DNA from: JAXLYE01 sp046351595
GTDB lineage: Bacteria; Myxococcota_A; Polyangia; Palsa-1104; JAEUJZ01
Reading direction: 5' to 3'
NCBI GenBank assembly: GCA_046351595.1
Contig: JAXLYE010000001.1
Location: forward strand, 124,001-188,000
Length of the DNA stretch: 64,000 bases
Shown here: piece after piece, positions 1 to 8,600 of the stretch
Layout: every line of letters starts with the position of its first letter
Position numbering within the stretch: the first letter of the stretch is position 1
The notes under the pieces: generated by a model
The model's input: only the letters and a program-made list of their open reading frames with translations
Databases searched by the model: none
What the model was told of the DNA's origin: nothing
Made by a program: the position numbers and the translations under genes

Positions 1-1
1 C

Positions 2-457
2 TACACCTTGAACACGGTGCGCGCCCTCAAGCAGCGCCACCCCGACGACGAGTTCCAGATGATCATCGGGACGGACCTGATCAAAGAGCGCGAGCGCTGG
101 TACCGCTGGCCCGAGCTCGCGACCGAGCTGCCCTTCCTCGTCATTGGTCGAGATCCGGGCCGGGATCCGGGTCGCGACGGCGAAGGCAGCGCAGCCCCGG
201 TCGGGCCGGTGCCGCCGGGGCGCGACGCGCAGCACGCCGAGCCGCTGCTCTTGCCCGCGATCTCGTCGACCGAGGTGCGCGAGCGGCTGCGCGCCGGGGC
301 GCGACCGGCCGGCTGGGTGGCGACGGCGATCCTCGACTACATCGAGCAGCACGGCCTGTACCGCGCGGCACCAGCAGCGGCACCGGCCCTGGCAGCGGCG
401 CCGCCGGGGTGCGGCGGGCCGGCTCGGGACACGGACAGCGAACCGAACACCCACTAG
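2..457 (+). CDS. nadD: Nicotinate-nucleotide adenylyltransferase, C-terminal part (5' end outside window)
   Basis: The gene enters the window already open; the TTG at 8 is an internal codon. The visible part keeps NadD landmarks: a stretch like YTLNTVRALKQ at the edge, then IIGTDLIKERERWYRW, and near the end PAISSTEVRERL followed by ILDYIEQHGLY, the usual substrate-binding and C-terminal signature. NadD transfers AMP from ATP to nicotinate mononucleotide in cytosolic NAD synthesis. Between the two halves lies a Gly/Arg/Asp-rich insert, encoded by short GGGCCGGGATCCGGG-like repeats, and after the usual end (HGLYR) there is a low-complexity tail of about 30 residues; both look lineage-specific. 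The next gene starts 20 bp downstream on the same strand, so the two are probably co-transcribed. The family call is firm; the 5' end cannot be judged. Confidence 0.85.
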   Translation, partial: YTLNTVRALKQRHPDDEFQMIIGTDLIKERERWYRWPELATELPFLVIGRDPGRDPGRDGEGSAAPVGPVPPGRDAQHAEPLLLPAISSTEVRERLRAGARPAGWVATAILDYIEQHGLYRAAPAAAPALAAAPPGCGGPARDTDSEPNTH

Positions 458-476
458 GGACAAGGGGGATGAAAAG

Positions 477-1427
477 ATGGAAGCGGAGCCGCTGGTAAAG
501 CTGCCCGAGCCACCCGATCCGCAGCGCGCGGCCACGCGGGTTCTCGTCGTCGGGGCCGGGCCGGTCGGGCACGCGCTCGCCCAGGGCCTGCAGCGCGCGG
601 GTTTTGCCCTGCGCCACTGGTCGCGCTCGCAGGGGCCGCTGTGGCAGGAGCCGGGCGTGCACGACAACCGCGAGCGCGCGGCACCGGTCGACGTCGTGAT
701 CCTGGCGGTGCGCGACGAGGCGATCGCGCAGGCCGCCGAGTTCATCGTCGAGCACGGGGCCGCGGGCAGTAAGACCGTGCTCCTGCACTGCGCGGGCGCG
801 CTGGCGCCGGCCGAGGTGCTGGCGCGGCAGGCGCCGCGGGTCGCGGGCTGCGGCCTCTTGCACCCGCTGCGCTCGTTCACGCAGCCGCCGCCGGGGATCG
901 GCGTCGACGCGTGGGCCGGCAGCGCGGTCAGCCTGAAGGGCACGGTGATGGCGATATGCGGCGACGAGCTCAGCGTGCAGCTCGGGCGCCGGCTGGTCGA
1001 GGCCGTGGGCGGCGTGCCGCTGCTGCTCGCGCCCGAGCAGCTGCCGCTCTACCACGCCGCGGCGGTGATGGCCGCGGGGCACGTCGCCGCGCTGCTCGAG
1101 GTGGCGTCGCACCTCTTGCGGCGCATCGGCCTGCCGCGCGAGCACGGCGAGAAGGCGCTGGCCGCGCTCACCCGCTCGGTCCTCGACAACATCGACGCGA
1201 CGGGCCTGACGCAGGCGCTGACCGGGCCGATCGCGCGCGGCGACGCCTCGACCGTGGCCCGCCACCTCGAGGCGCTGCGCAAGACGAGCTGCGAGGTCAC
1301 CGACATCTACCGCGCGCTCAGCTACACCGCCGTCGACATGGCCCAGCGCAAGGGCGTCGACCCCGAGACCCTCGACCGCATCATGGCGCTGCTCGACAAG
1401 AGCGCCCCCGACCCGCGCGCGCGCTAG
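477..1427 (+). CDS. Rossmann-like / DUF2520 domain protein
   Basis: A 316-residue cytosolic protein. An N-terminal NAD(P)-binding fold is shown by VLVVGAGPVGHALAQGL near residue 22 and by VDVVILAVRDEAI; the second half has the helical DUF2520 domain (GLLHPLRSF, then LYHAAAVMAAGHVAAL). This architecture resembles the NADP_Rossmann-DUF2520 family, distant relatives of ketopantoate reductase and proline reductase; the substrate is unknown. The ATG at 477 is chosen because a GGGGG run lies about 8 nt upstream and the fold begins just after it; the frame is open further upstream but there it overlaps nadD. In many bacteria this family sits near pantothenate or folate genes, but here the upstream neighbour is nadD. 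The gene ends 21 bp from the convergent lipoprotein gene. Confidence 0.75.
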   Translation: MEAEPLVKLPEPPDPQRAATRVLVVGAGPVGHALAQGLQRAGFALRHWSRSQGPLWQEPGVHDNRERAAPVDVVILAVRDEAIAQAAEFIVEHGAAGSKTVLLHCAGALAPAEVLARQAPRVAGCGLLHPLRSFTQPPPGIGVDAWAGSAVSLKGTVMAICGDELSVQLGRRLVEAVGGVPLLLAPEQLPLYHAAAVMAAGHVAALLEVASHLLRRIGLPREHGEKALAALTRSVLDNIDATGLTQALTGPIARGDASTVARHLEALRKTSCEVTDIYRALSYTAVDMAQRKGVDPETLDRIMALLDKSAPDPRAR

Positions 1428-1448
1428 TCCATCGACCCCGCCAGCCGG

Positions 1449-2255
1449 TCAGCCCGAGGGCCGGGCGCCGCGATCGAGGCAGCAGCGGAAGCCGGCCTCG
1501 TAGGTGCGGAAGCCGCCGGGGTGCGCGGGGTTTGTGAACCCGCAGCTCGGCGGGCTACCGCCGTAGCAGCCGGCCCAGTAGCAGCCCTTCATCACGTGGT
1601 CGTAGTTGGTGCGGTTGGGGAACGAGCGGCGCACCCACTCGGCGACGTTGCCGGTCAGGTCGGAGGCGCCCTCCTCGGAGGTGCAGCCGCTGCGGCTGCC
1701 GCTCGGATCCGCCTGGTACAGCCGCGCGGCCTCGGCCATGGCGGCGGCGCTGGGCCACGTCGCGAGCACGGTCCAGCTCGGAGAGATCCACGTCTTGTCG
1801 TCGCTGCAGACGCCGCGGCGGTAGGTCGGCCCGTACGGGAAGGGCTGGCCGCGGCGGCCCTGGCACGCGCGCACCCACTCGGCCTCGGTGCACAGGCGCT
1901 TGCCGCGCGCCGCGCAGAACGCCTCGCCCTCGAGCGCGGTCTGCATGGCCAGCGGCTTTGCGCCCTTGATGTTGGGCGCCTCGTAGCGGTCCATGCAGGC
2001 ACAGGGGCACGCGCCGGGCACCGCGATCATCTCGGGCGGACAGGCGACTAGGCCGTCGCCGTCGCCGTCGCCGCTGTATGGACCGCCGCGGCCGTCGAGA
2101 TCCGCGAGCGCCGCGGCGGGCTGTGCCAGATCGCCGTCCGGGTCGAGGACAAGGACCGGCTCGCCGTCGGCGACGCAGCCCGCGCCCGCCAGCCCGAGCA
2201 CCAGCAGCCCGCCGGCCGCACCAACCGAGAGACGGAGAGCAGAGAGCGCACGCAC
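1449..2255 (-). CDS. FGE-sulfatase (SUMF1-like) domain lipoprotein
   Basis: A 268-residue exported protein. The GTG at 2255 is preferred over the upstream TTG at 2309 because a strong GAGGAGG lies 5 nt before it and the product then starts directly with a signal peptide ending in the lipobox LAGAGC. After a short Asp/Gly-rich linker, the formylglycine-generating-enzyme fold shows as YEAPNIKGAKPLAM, GKRLCTEAEWVRACQG, DLTGNVAEW and FRTYEAGFRCC. In myxobacteria this fold is often used in secreted proteins as a binding or structural domain. Catalytic FGE needs a Cys pair near its C-terminus; several Cys are present but I cannot match them to the active site, so enzymatic activity is not claimed. 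It is convergent with the upstream gene and divergent from the HAMP protein gene. Confidence 0.75.
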   Translation of the reverse strand: MRALSALRLSVGAAGGLLVLGLAGAGCVADGEPVLVLDPDGDLAQPAAALADLDGRGGPYSGDGDGDGLVACPPEMIAVPGACPCACMDRYEAPNIKGAKPLAMQTALEGEAFCAARGKRLCTEAEWVRACQGRRGQPFPYGPTYRRGVCSDDKTWISPSWTVLATWPSAAAMAEAARLYQADPSGSRSGCTSEEGASDLTGNVAEWVRRSFPNRTNYDHVMKGCYWAGCYGGSPPSCGFTNPAHPGGFRTYEAGFRCCLDRGARPSG

Positions 2256-2405
2256 CGCAGCCTCCTCGACCGCGCGCGTGCGCGGCGGCCGGACTAGAGC
2301 ACGCCGCAAGGAAAAATCCTAGCCGCGCCGCGCGACGCAGCGCCCTCGCAGCGGGCCCTCGCGCGGGCCCTCGGATCGGGGTCGGTTGTTGTAGTGTTGC
2401 GCTTC

Positions 2406-3911
2406 ATGCCTCGCATCCCGCTGCCGGTCAAGCTGCTGCTGTCGTATCTGTGCGTCCTCTTGATCGGGGCCGGGCCGACGTTCCTCTACATCCGCGCGGT
2501 GGTGCTCGAGGACCTGATGACCGACGCGGCGCTGCACCTGGGCGATCGCTGCAAGCGGCTCGGCCTGGCGCTGGGCACGCTGCCGCCCGACGAGCGCGTC
2601 GGCTGGCTGAGCAAGGTCGGCGAGCTCGGCACCGAGCGCATCACGCTGATGTCGCCGCAGGGCGACGTGCTGTTCGACAACGAGAGCCCGAGCGCGCGCA
2701 ACGAGAGCCACGCCGCCCGCCCCGAGGTCCGCGAGGCGCTGGGCGACACGTCGGTGCCGCGCGAGCCGCTGGTGCAGAAGCTGCCCGGCCTCTCCGGCCT
2801 CGGCGTGTCCAAGCGCTTCTCGACGACACACGGCTCCGAGCTGCTCTACGTCGCGGTGCGCACCTCGGACGCGCAGGGCAACCTGCAGGGCGTGCTGCGG
2901 CTGTCGACGCCGGTCGATCGCATCACCGACATCGCCTCGGCGTGGGTGCGCTTCGTGCGCAACGCCACAGCGGTCGCGCTCTCGGCGGGCATCGGCTTCT
3001 CGCTGCTGGCCGCGGTGCTGTTCGTGCGGCCGCTGCAGCGCGTCGGGGCCATGGCGCAGGCGCTCGGTGCCGGCGACCTGGCGGCCAAGGTCCCAAGGCC
3101 CGGTGACGACGAGGTCGGCGACGTGGCGCGCTCGCTCAACAGCATGGCGACGTCGCTGCGGCGGCGGCTGCTCGATGCCGGCCTGGGCGAGGCGCTGATC
3201 GCGCAGCTGGTCGAGGCCCTGCCCTGCTCGTGCGTCGTCTTCGAGGAGGGCGGCGAGGCGGTGGCGCTCAACGGCGCGGCGCGGCGCACCCTGCACGTCG
3301 CCGGGCCGCACGCCGGCCAGCGCATGAAGGAGCTGGCCTCGCACCCGGCCGTGATGGCCGCCGTCGTCACCGCCGAGCAGGAGGGCGAGCCCGAGCCGGT
3401 GAGCTTCGAGCTGCCCGAGCACGGGATGGTGCGCGGCGCCGTGCACGTGCTCAAGCGGCCGGGCACCGCGCCGCTGCGCGTGTTCATCGGCACCGCCGCG
3501 ATGCCCGACGAGCCGTCGCTGTTGCCGCGCGTCGATCAGGTGGTGGCGCGGCCGCTCGAGGGCGTGCTCGAGCAGGCGGAGCTGCGGGCGCGGGCGGCGC
3601 TCGATCGGGCGGGCGTGAAGCTGGAGATCGCGCGCCCGATCCACGGCGTCCGCGTCGCCGACGCCGAGGAGCGGCTGGTGCGCGCGGTCAGCGAGACGCT
3701 GATCTGGTGCGCGCGCCAGTGCGAGGACATGGGCGAGGTCGGCGCGACCCTGTTCCTCGATGTGGTCGATGAGCCGACGCGGGTGCGCCTGCACCTCGAT
3801 CTGGAGCTGCGCCACGAGGCGGTCGTGGCCCTGCGGCCGCTGCTCGAGCCGCTGGGCGGCGAGGTCGTGGTCAGCGCCGCGGAGACGAACCTGTGGCTGC
3901 CGCGCGCCTGA
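2406..3911 (+). CDS. HAMP-domain membrane sensor with degenerate kinase ATPase domain
   Basis: About 501 residues. A first membrane helix (LPVKLLLSYLCVLLIG) is followed by a periplasmic sensor region of about 150 residues, a second helix (ATAVALSAGIGFSLLAAVLF) and a HAMP domain (RPLQRVGAMAQALGAGDL, then DDEVGDVARSLNSM). A PAS-like section follows (VVFEEGGEAVALNGAARRTL). The last 150 residues have the outline of a histidine-kinase ATPase domain, ending in LGGEVVVSAAETNLWLP. I see no phospho-accepting His box, no N-box Asn (the site reads VSETLIWCARQC) and no DxGxG box, so this is probably a signalling protein without kinase activity. The ATG at 2406 is used; the GTG at 2394 is possible. The next gene begins 47 bp downstream, suggesting a two-gene operon. 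Confidence 0.7.
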   Translation: MPRIPLPVKLLLSYLCVLLIGAGPTFLYIRAVVLEDLMTDAALHLGDRCKRLGLALGTLPPDERVGWLSKVGELGTERITLMSPQGDVLFDNESPSARNESHAARPEVREALGDTSVPREPLVQKLPGLSGLGVSKRFSTTHGSELLYVAVRTSDAQGNLQGVLRLSTPVDRITDIASAWVRFVRNATAVALSAGIGFSLLAAVLFVRPLQRVGAMAQALGAGDLAAKVPRPGDDEVGDVARSLNSMATSLRRRLLDAGLGEALIAQLVEALPCSCVVFEEGGEAVALNGAARRTLHVAGPHAGQRMKELASHPAVMAAVVTAEQEGEPEPVSFELPEHGMVRGAVHVLKRPGTAPLRVFIGTAAMPDEPSLLPRVDQVVARPLEGVLEQAELRARAALDRAGVKLEIARPIHGVRVADAEERLVRAVSETLIWCARQCEDMGEVGATLFLDVVDEPTRVRLHLDLELRHEAVVALRPLLEPLGGEVVVSAAETNLWLPRA

Positions 3912-3958
3912 GCGCCCCGTCTCCGGGCCGGAAACCGTCGCTGACCGGTTCGACCTCG

Positions 3959-5593
3959 ATGTCTACTTCTCTGGCGACCACGGGCTCGTTCACGCGCCAC
4001 ATCGACGCGCCGGTGGTGGCGGTGCGCGACATGCGCACGCTCGAGATCCGCCGCTTCCTGCCGCTGCCGCGCCGCCACAACGAGGCGCGCACCTTCACGC
4101 TCGACGCCTACTTCTACTTCCCGCGCAGCTTCGGCATCACGCCCGAGAGCTGGGGCCCGGACGCGTTCTACCGCGACTTCAGCACGCTGATGCGCCTGCA
4201 CGCACCGGGCGTGCGGCTCGCGGACCTGGCGGATCTCGGCAACCCGCAGAACCCGGGTGCGCTGCTGCGGCAGCAGCTGCCGCTGCTCTTGACCAGCGAC
4301 GCGCCCGAAGCCGAGTCGCTGGCGCGGCTGGCGCAGCTGTACAGCGCCGAGGTCGCGGACGCGGCGACGTCGGCCGTCGAGAAGCTGCGCGAGCAGGTGC
4401 AGGTCGTGGCCGCGCGCGCGCGCAGCCGCGGCGCCACCGCGCCCGAGACCCTGCGTGAGCTCGACGAGCTCGAGCAGCTGATCGGCAGCACCTGCGCCGA
4501 CCTATTGCAGGTCCTGGGCAGCGTGCACCGCCTGCGCGCCAAGGGCGCCGCCTTCCGCGCCGTCGAGCCGCCGGCGCTGCCGATGGCGCTGGCCTTCGCC
4601 GAGGAGTACACGAGCGCGGTCATCGACGAGCAGCTGGCCGAGCTGGCGGCGCTCATCGAGCGCGTGCCGGCGCTGCGCAACGGCCGCGGCACCGTCACCC
4701 GGCTGCGCGTGCACCTGGGCCACGTCATCGAGCAGGTGAACCGCCGCCGCCTCGATCAGGGCTTCGCCACGCCGTGGGGCGACGCGCTCGAGTACTTCTC
4801 GTACCGCATCGGCCTGCTCAAGGACGAGCTGGAGCGGGCGCTCTACATCAACACCCGGCAGCTCGCGCGCGATCCGTTCTACCGCAACAGCGCGGCCATG
4901 GTGGCGGCCGGGCTGGCGGCGACGTGGGCGACGCTGGCACAGGTGCCGATGCTGTCCGGCGACTTCTCGCGCGACAGCCAGTGGCTGCTGTTGACCTTCG
5001 CGGTCGTGGCCTACGTGCTCAAGGACCGCATCAAAGAGTGGTCGCGGCAGCTCATCGCGTCGCGCTTCCTCAGCTGGGACCATGACCGCCGCGTCCTCGG
5101 CGAGGCGCTGGGGCGCGTCGGCTTCGGCGTGTTCACCGGCCGCGCGCGCGAGCGGGTCCGCTACGTCGGCGACGCGCAGGTGCCGGGTGCCGTGCGCGAG
5201 CTCAGGCTGGCCCACCGCACCGTGCGCGGCGTCGCCACCGAGTCCGAGCAGGTGCTGCACTACCGCCGCCAGCTCAGCTTCTCGTGCGGCCCGCAGCCGG
5301 TGCCCGAGGGCTTCGGCGTGCAGGACTCGCTGCGGCTGTCGCTCGACGAGATCCTGAAGCGCCTGGACGACCCGGTGGAGATCGTGCGCTTCTACGACTA
5401 CCGGAGCGGCCGCTTCCGCAAGGCCGAGGTGCCGCGCGTGCACCACCTGAACCTGGTGCTGTGCGCGCGCGATCAGGCGCTGCGGCTGCGGACGCTGTCG
5501 CGCACGCGCGTGGTCGTCAACCAGCGCGGCGTGGTCCGCCTCGATCCGGTCGTCACCCGCCAGCTCACCGACGATCCCGAGAGCACGGGCTAG
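3959..5593 (+). CDS. Conserved hypothetical protein with one or two membrane segments
   Basis: A 544-residue protein that I do not recognise. The N-terminal half is rich in helices and coiled-coil-like heptads (residues about 120-280, many Leu, Glu, Arg and Ala). Around residue 315-355 two hydrophobic stretches (SAAMVAAGLAATWATLAQV and SQWLLLTFAVVAYVL) look like membrane helices. The C-terminal 150 residues are mixed and soluble, with basic and aromatic residues. The ATG at 3959 follows the HAMP-sensor stop by 47 bp. Upstream in-frame codons overlap that gene, so they are not used. Co-transcription with the sensor suggests, but does not prove, a role in the same envelope-signalling pathway. 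Confidence 0.6.
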   Translation: MSTSLATTGSFTRHIDAPVVAVRDMRTLEIRRFLPLPRRHNEARTFTLDAYFYFPRSFGITPESWGPDAFYRDFSTLMRLHAPGVRLADLADLGNPQNPGALLRQQLPLLLTSDAPEAESLARLAQLYSAEVADAATSAVEKLREQVQVVAARARSRGATAPETLRELDELEQLIGSTCADLLQVLGSVHRLRAKGAAFRAVEPPALPMALAFAEEYTSAVIDEQLAELAALIERVPALRNGRGTVTRLRVHLGHVIEQVNRRRLDQGFATPWGDALEYFSYRIGLLKDELERALYINTRQLARDPFYRNSAAMVAAGLAATWATLAQVPMLSGDFSRDSQWLLLTFAVVAYVLKDRIKEWSRQLIASRFLSWDHDRRVLGEALGRVGFGVFTGRARERVRYVGDAQVPGAVRELRLAHRTVRGVATESEQVLHYRRQLSFSCGPQPVPEGFGVQDSLRLSLDEILKRLDDPVEIVRFYDYRSGRFRKAEVPRVHHLNLVLCARDQALRLRTLSRTRVVVNQRGVVRLDPVVTRQLTDDPESTG

Positions 5594-5613
5594 CGCGCGG
5601 CGGGCGCCACCGA

Positions 5614-5655
5614 TCCGTTACACGGTGTAATCAAATCGTTACACTTTGTAACGGA
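5614..5655. repeat. GTTACA palindromic element, copy 1, between convergent genes
   Basis: Outer arms TCCGTTACA (5614-5622) and TGTAACGGA (5647-5655) are perfect inverted repeats of 9 bp. Inside are two smaller palindromes: TTACAC/GTGTAA at 5618-5630 and CGTTACA/TGTAACG at 5637-5653. The element lies in the 91-bp gap between the gene ending at 5593 (+) and the gene ending at 5685 (-). A related element sits at 47423-47461, also between convergent genes. It could serve as a bidirectional terminator or be a dispersed intergenic repeat. Confidence 0.6.
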
Positions 5656-5684
5656 CGCGGGTCCTGTCGCCTGCGCCCCCGGCT

Positions 5685-8600
5685 TCAGTGCGCCGCGCCC
5701 TGCTGCTGCTGCGCGCGCTGGTTGCGGTAGTAGGCGGACATCTCCTCCTGGCTCTCGAAGTAGATGCGGCCCTTGTCGGTGACGACGGTCCCGACGACCG
5801 GCTTCTCGTTTTCGAGCTCGAGGTCCCCGCCCAGGAAGTCGGCCTGGCGCTGCAGGCTCTGGGTCGCGACCTCGAGCTCCGCCTCGACGCTCTTGATCTG
5901 CGCCAGCAGCGCGCCGCCCAGCGCCAGCGCCTCGTCGGGGCGGTTGAGCGCCTGGACGAACTGCGCGCGCAGATCGTCCGCGCCGCGCAGCTGCTTGGCG
6001 GTGAGCGCCTGCACCTTGTTGGCCGCGGTGCCGGCGTCGTTGATGCGGTCCCACTGCCGCTTGTGCTGGTTGATGCGGCCCATCGCGCCGTACTGGTGCA
6101 GGCGCTGCTGGACCTGCTGCGACACGTCCTGGTAGTAGTACTGCAGCACGTCGATCTGCGCGTCGCTGGCGCTGATCTGGTGCCGCACCTTGCGCAGCTG
6201 CGCGAGCTTGAGGTCGCCCTTGCCGTGCTGGGCGGCGCTGACCTCCTTGTCGATCTGCTCGCCCTCCTCCAGGCTGGCCGGCTTGCCGGTCTGCACCTTG
6301 GTCGCGGCCATCGCCGCCTGCCGGCGCATGCCGACGAGCGTCTCGATGTACACGTCCAGCTTGCCGACCTGCTGCGCGCGCAGCTCCTCGGGCAGGTCGG
6401 TGTACTTCTTGGGATTCGAGATCTCGGCGCGCTGCTTGCGAAGCGCCTCGATCTCGCCGCTGAGCGGGCTGGTAAGCGTCGCGGCGCTGGCCTCGCCCTG
6501 CGAGAGCAGCGTCTGGTAGCCGCTGATCTTGTGCTCCAGCTCGAGCCGCCCCTCGACGCCGCGGAAGTTCTTGTCGCCCTCGAGCTTGAGGTCGTAGTCG
6601 AAGTTGCCGAGGAAGTGGTTGTCGAAGCCCGAGTGCGACTGCCCGAACAGCACCTGGCGCATGACGTCCAGCGACTTGCCCTCGAAGCCGTCCTCGCCGA
6701 CGTAGCGCGCGATGGCCTTCATGCGATCGTCGCTGGTCTTGGCCGCCTTGAGCTCCTTGCGCAGCTCGTTGCGGTGGTCGGTCTTGCTCTCGAAGATCGA
6801 GACGGAGCGGACCTTCTCGTCCCCGACCTCGTCCATGAACTTGTCCGCCATCTCGGCGGTGAAGTTGATGTCGACGCGCCACTTGCCCGACGCCTTGATG
6901 CCGCCCTGCGCCGCGTCGTCCGAGCTGTCGTAGCGCATGCCCGTGATCTGCGCGAGGTGCTTGCGGCTGTCCTTGCCGTCCATCGAGTCGACGCGGCCCT
7001 GCAGCACGTAGCTGCGATCGGTGTCGTTCTTCTCGACGCCGGCGAGCGAGATGCCCATGTTGTCCCGCTCCTTCATGAACGGGATGTTCGACACGATGCT
7101 CTGATCGAAGGCGCCGCCGTGCACGTCGGTCTTGCCGCTCTTGTCCCAGGTCGTCGAGTCCCAGGTGCTGGAGTCGAAGGTGGCGCTGCCCGCGGCGCCG
7201 AAGGTCAGGCGCGTGCCGTGGCGGCGCTGCTCGGCCTCGGTGCGGGAGACGATACGGCCGCCGGTCGGGGGCACGATGTGCGTGCGGTTGTACTCCTCGA
7301 AGCTCTTGCGGCCCTCGGACGTCGACAGGTCAAACTGCACCGTGACCGACTCGCTCGAGGAGCTCTGCGTGTACTTGCCGGCGCCGACGCCGCCGACGCC
7401 GACCTGGCCGGACAGCCCCTGCGAGCCGCCGCTCGAGACCGTGACCTGGAACAGGTTGGGCGAGACGCGCTCGATCATCTCGCCGCTGTGCGAGCCCTTC
7501 TCGGCCGACACGCCCGCCGTCGCCACGCCGGCCTGGCCGTTGATGCCGATGCCGCCGGAGACGCCGTCTGTGTGGCCGCGCGACTCGCCGACCTCCATCG
7601 CCAGCGCGCCCTGCGCCGTCGCCGGATCCGGCGCGTCGGTCGGGATCAGCGAGGCCGCGTGCTTGGCGAAGTGCTCGGCCTCCTCCTTGCTGTGGAATAC
7701 GCGCGTGCCGTAGTCCTTGTGCGACGCCTCGCCCTTGACCGAGACGCCGCCGTGGCCGCCCTTCTTGCCGGCGCTGACGCCGCCGCCGATGGTGCGCGTC
7801 CACTCGACGACCCAGGCGCTGCCCTGCTGCGTCGGCTTGCCGGCTTCGACGCTGTACTTGCCGTTGACCGAGACGCTGGTGCCGGACTTCTTGTCCGAGA
7901 TCCCGGCATTGACGTCGGCGCCGGTCAGGTTGCCGTTGGCGTCGACCGTGGCGCTGCCTGAGGCCGAGGCCGAGCGGCCGTCCTTGTTGGTCGACTTGTG
8001 GCTGCCGCCGACGGTCGCTTCACCCTTCTCCCAGTCGATGCTGGCGGTGCCGCTGGTCGCCGAGCTGCCGCCGTCCTTGGTCGACTTCTCGCGGCTTGTG
8101 CCGACGGAGGCGCCGTCCTTGCCGACCGCGACGTCGTGCCCCTTGGACTCGGTGTGCTCGTTGCCCTCGTCATCCTTGTAGGTGCGCGAGTGGCTCTTGC
8201 CGTGGCTGACCTTGCCGTCCTTGTAGCCGGTCTTGGACTCGTCGGTGAAGGTCTGGCCGTCGACCTCGGTGCTCTTGCGGTGCGAGCGCTCGGCCTCGAC
8301 GCCGCCCTTGCCGAATCCGACCTTGGTGCTGGTCTTCTCGTCGTCGACGACGCCGGTCAGGTCCGGATCCTTGATGCGCGACTCCTTGCTGTGCTCAATA
8401 CTCGCGCGGCCGTCCTTGTAGCCGGCGCGGCTCGAGCTGCCCATCTGGTGGTCGTCGTCGATCTTGGTGTGCCGCGACGAGCCGGCGCTGATCTCGAGGC
8501 CGTCCTTGCCGTAGCGCGCGCCCGCGTCCTGCTTGTGCTTCGTCGTGCCGTCGCTGCTCTCGACGCTGTGGCCGACGTTCCCGGTCGGGCCGTCCTTGCC

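Noticed and set aside
5688..7961. A 757-codon plus-strand open frame
   Set aside because: Antisense to the giant repeat protein, rich in Ala, Val, Leu, Arg and Asp without domain motifs; the minus strand has the better bias and organised repeats.
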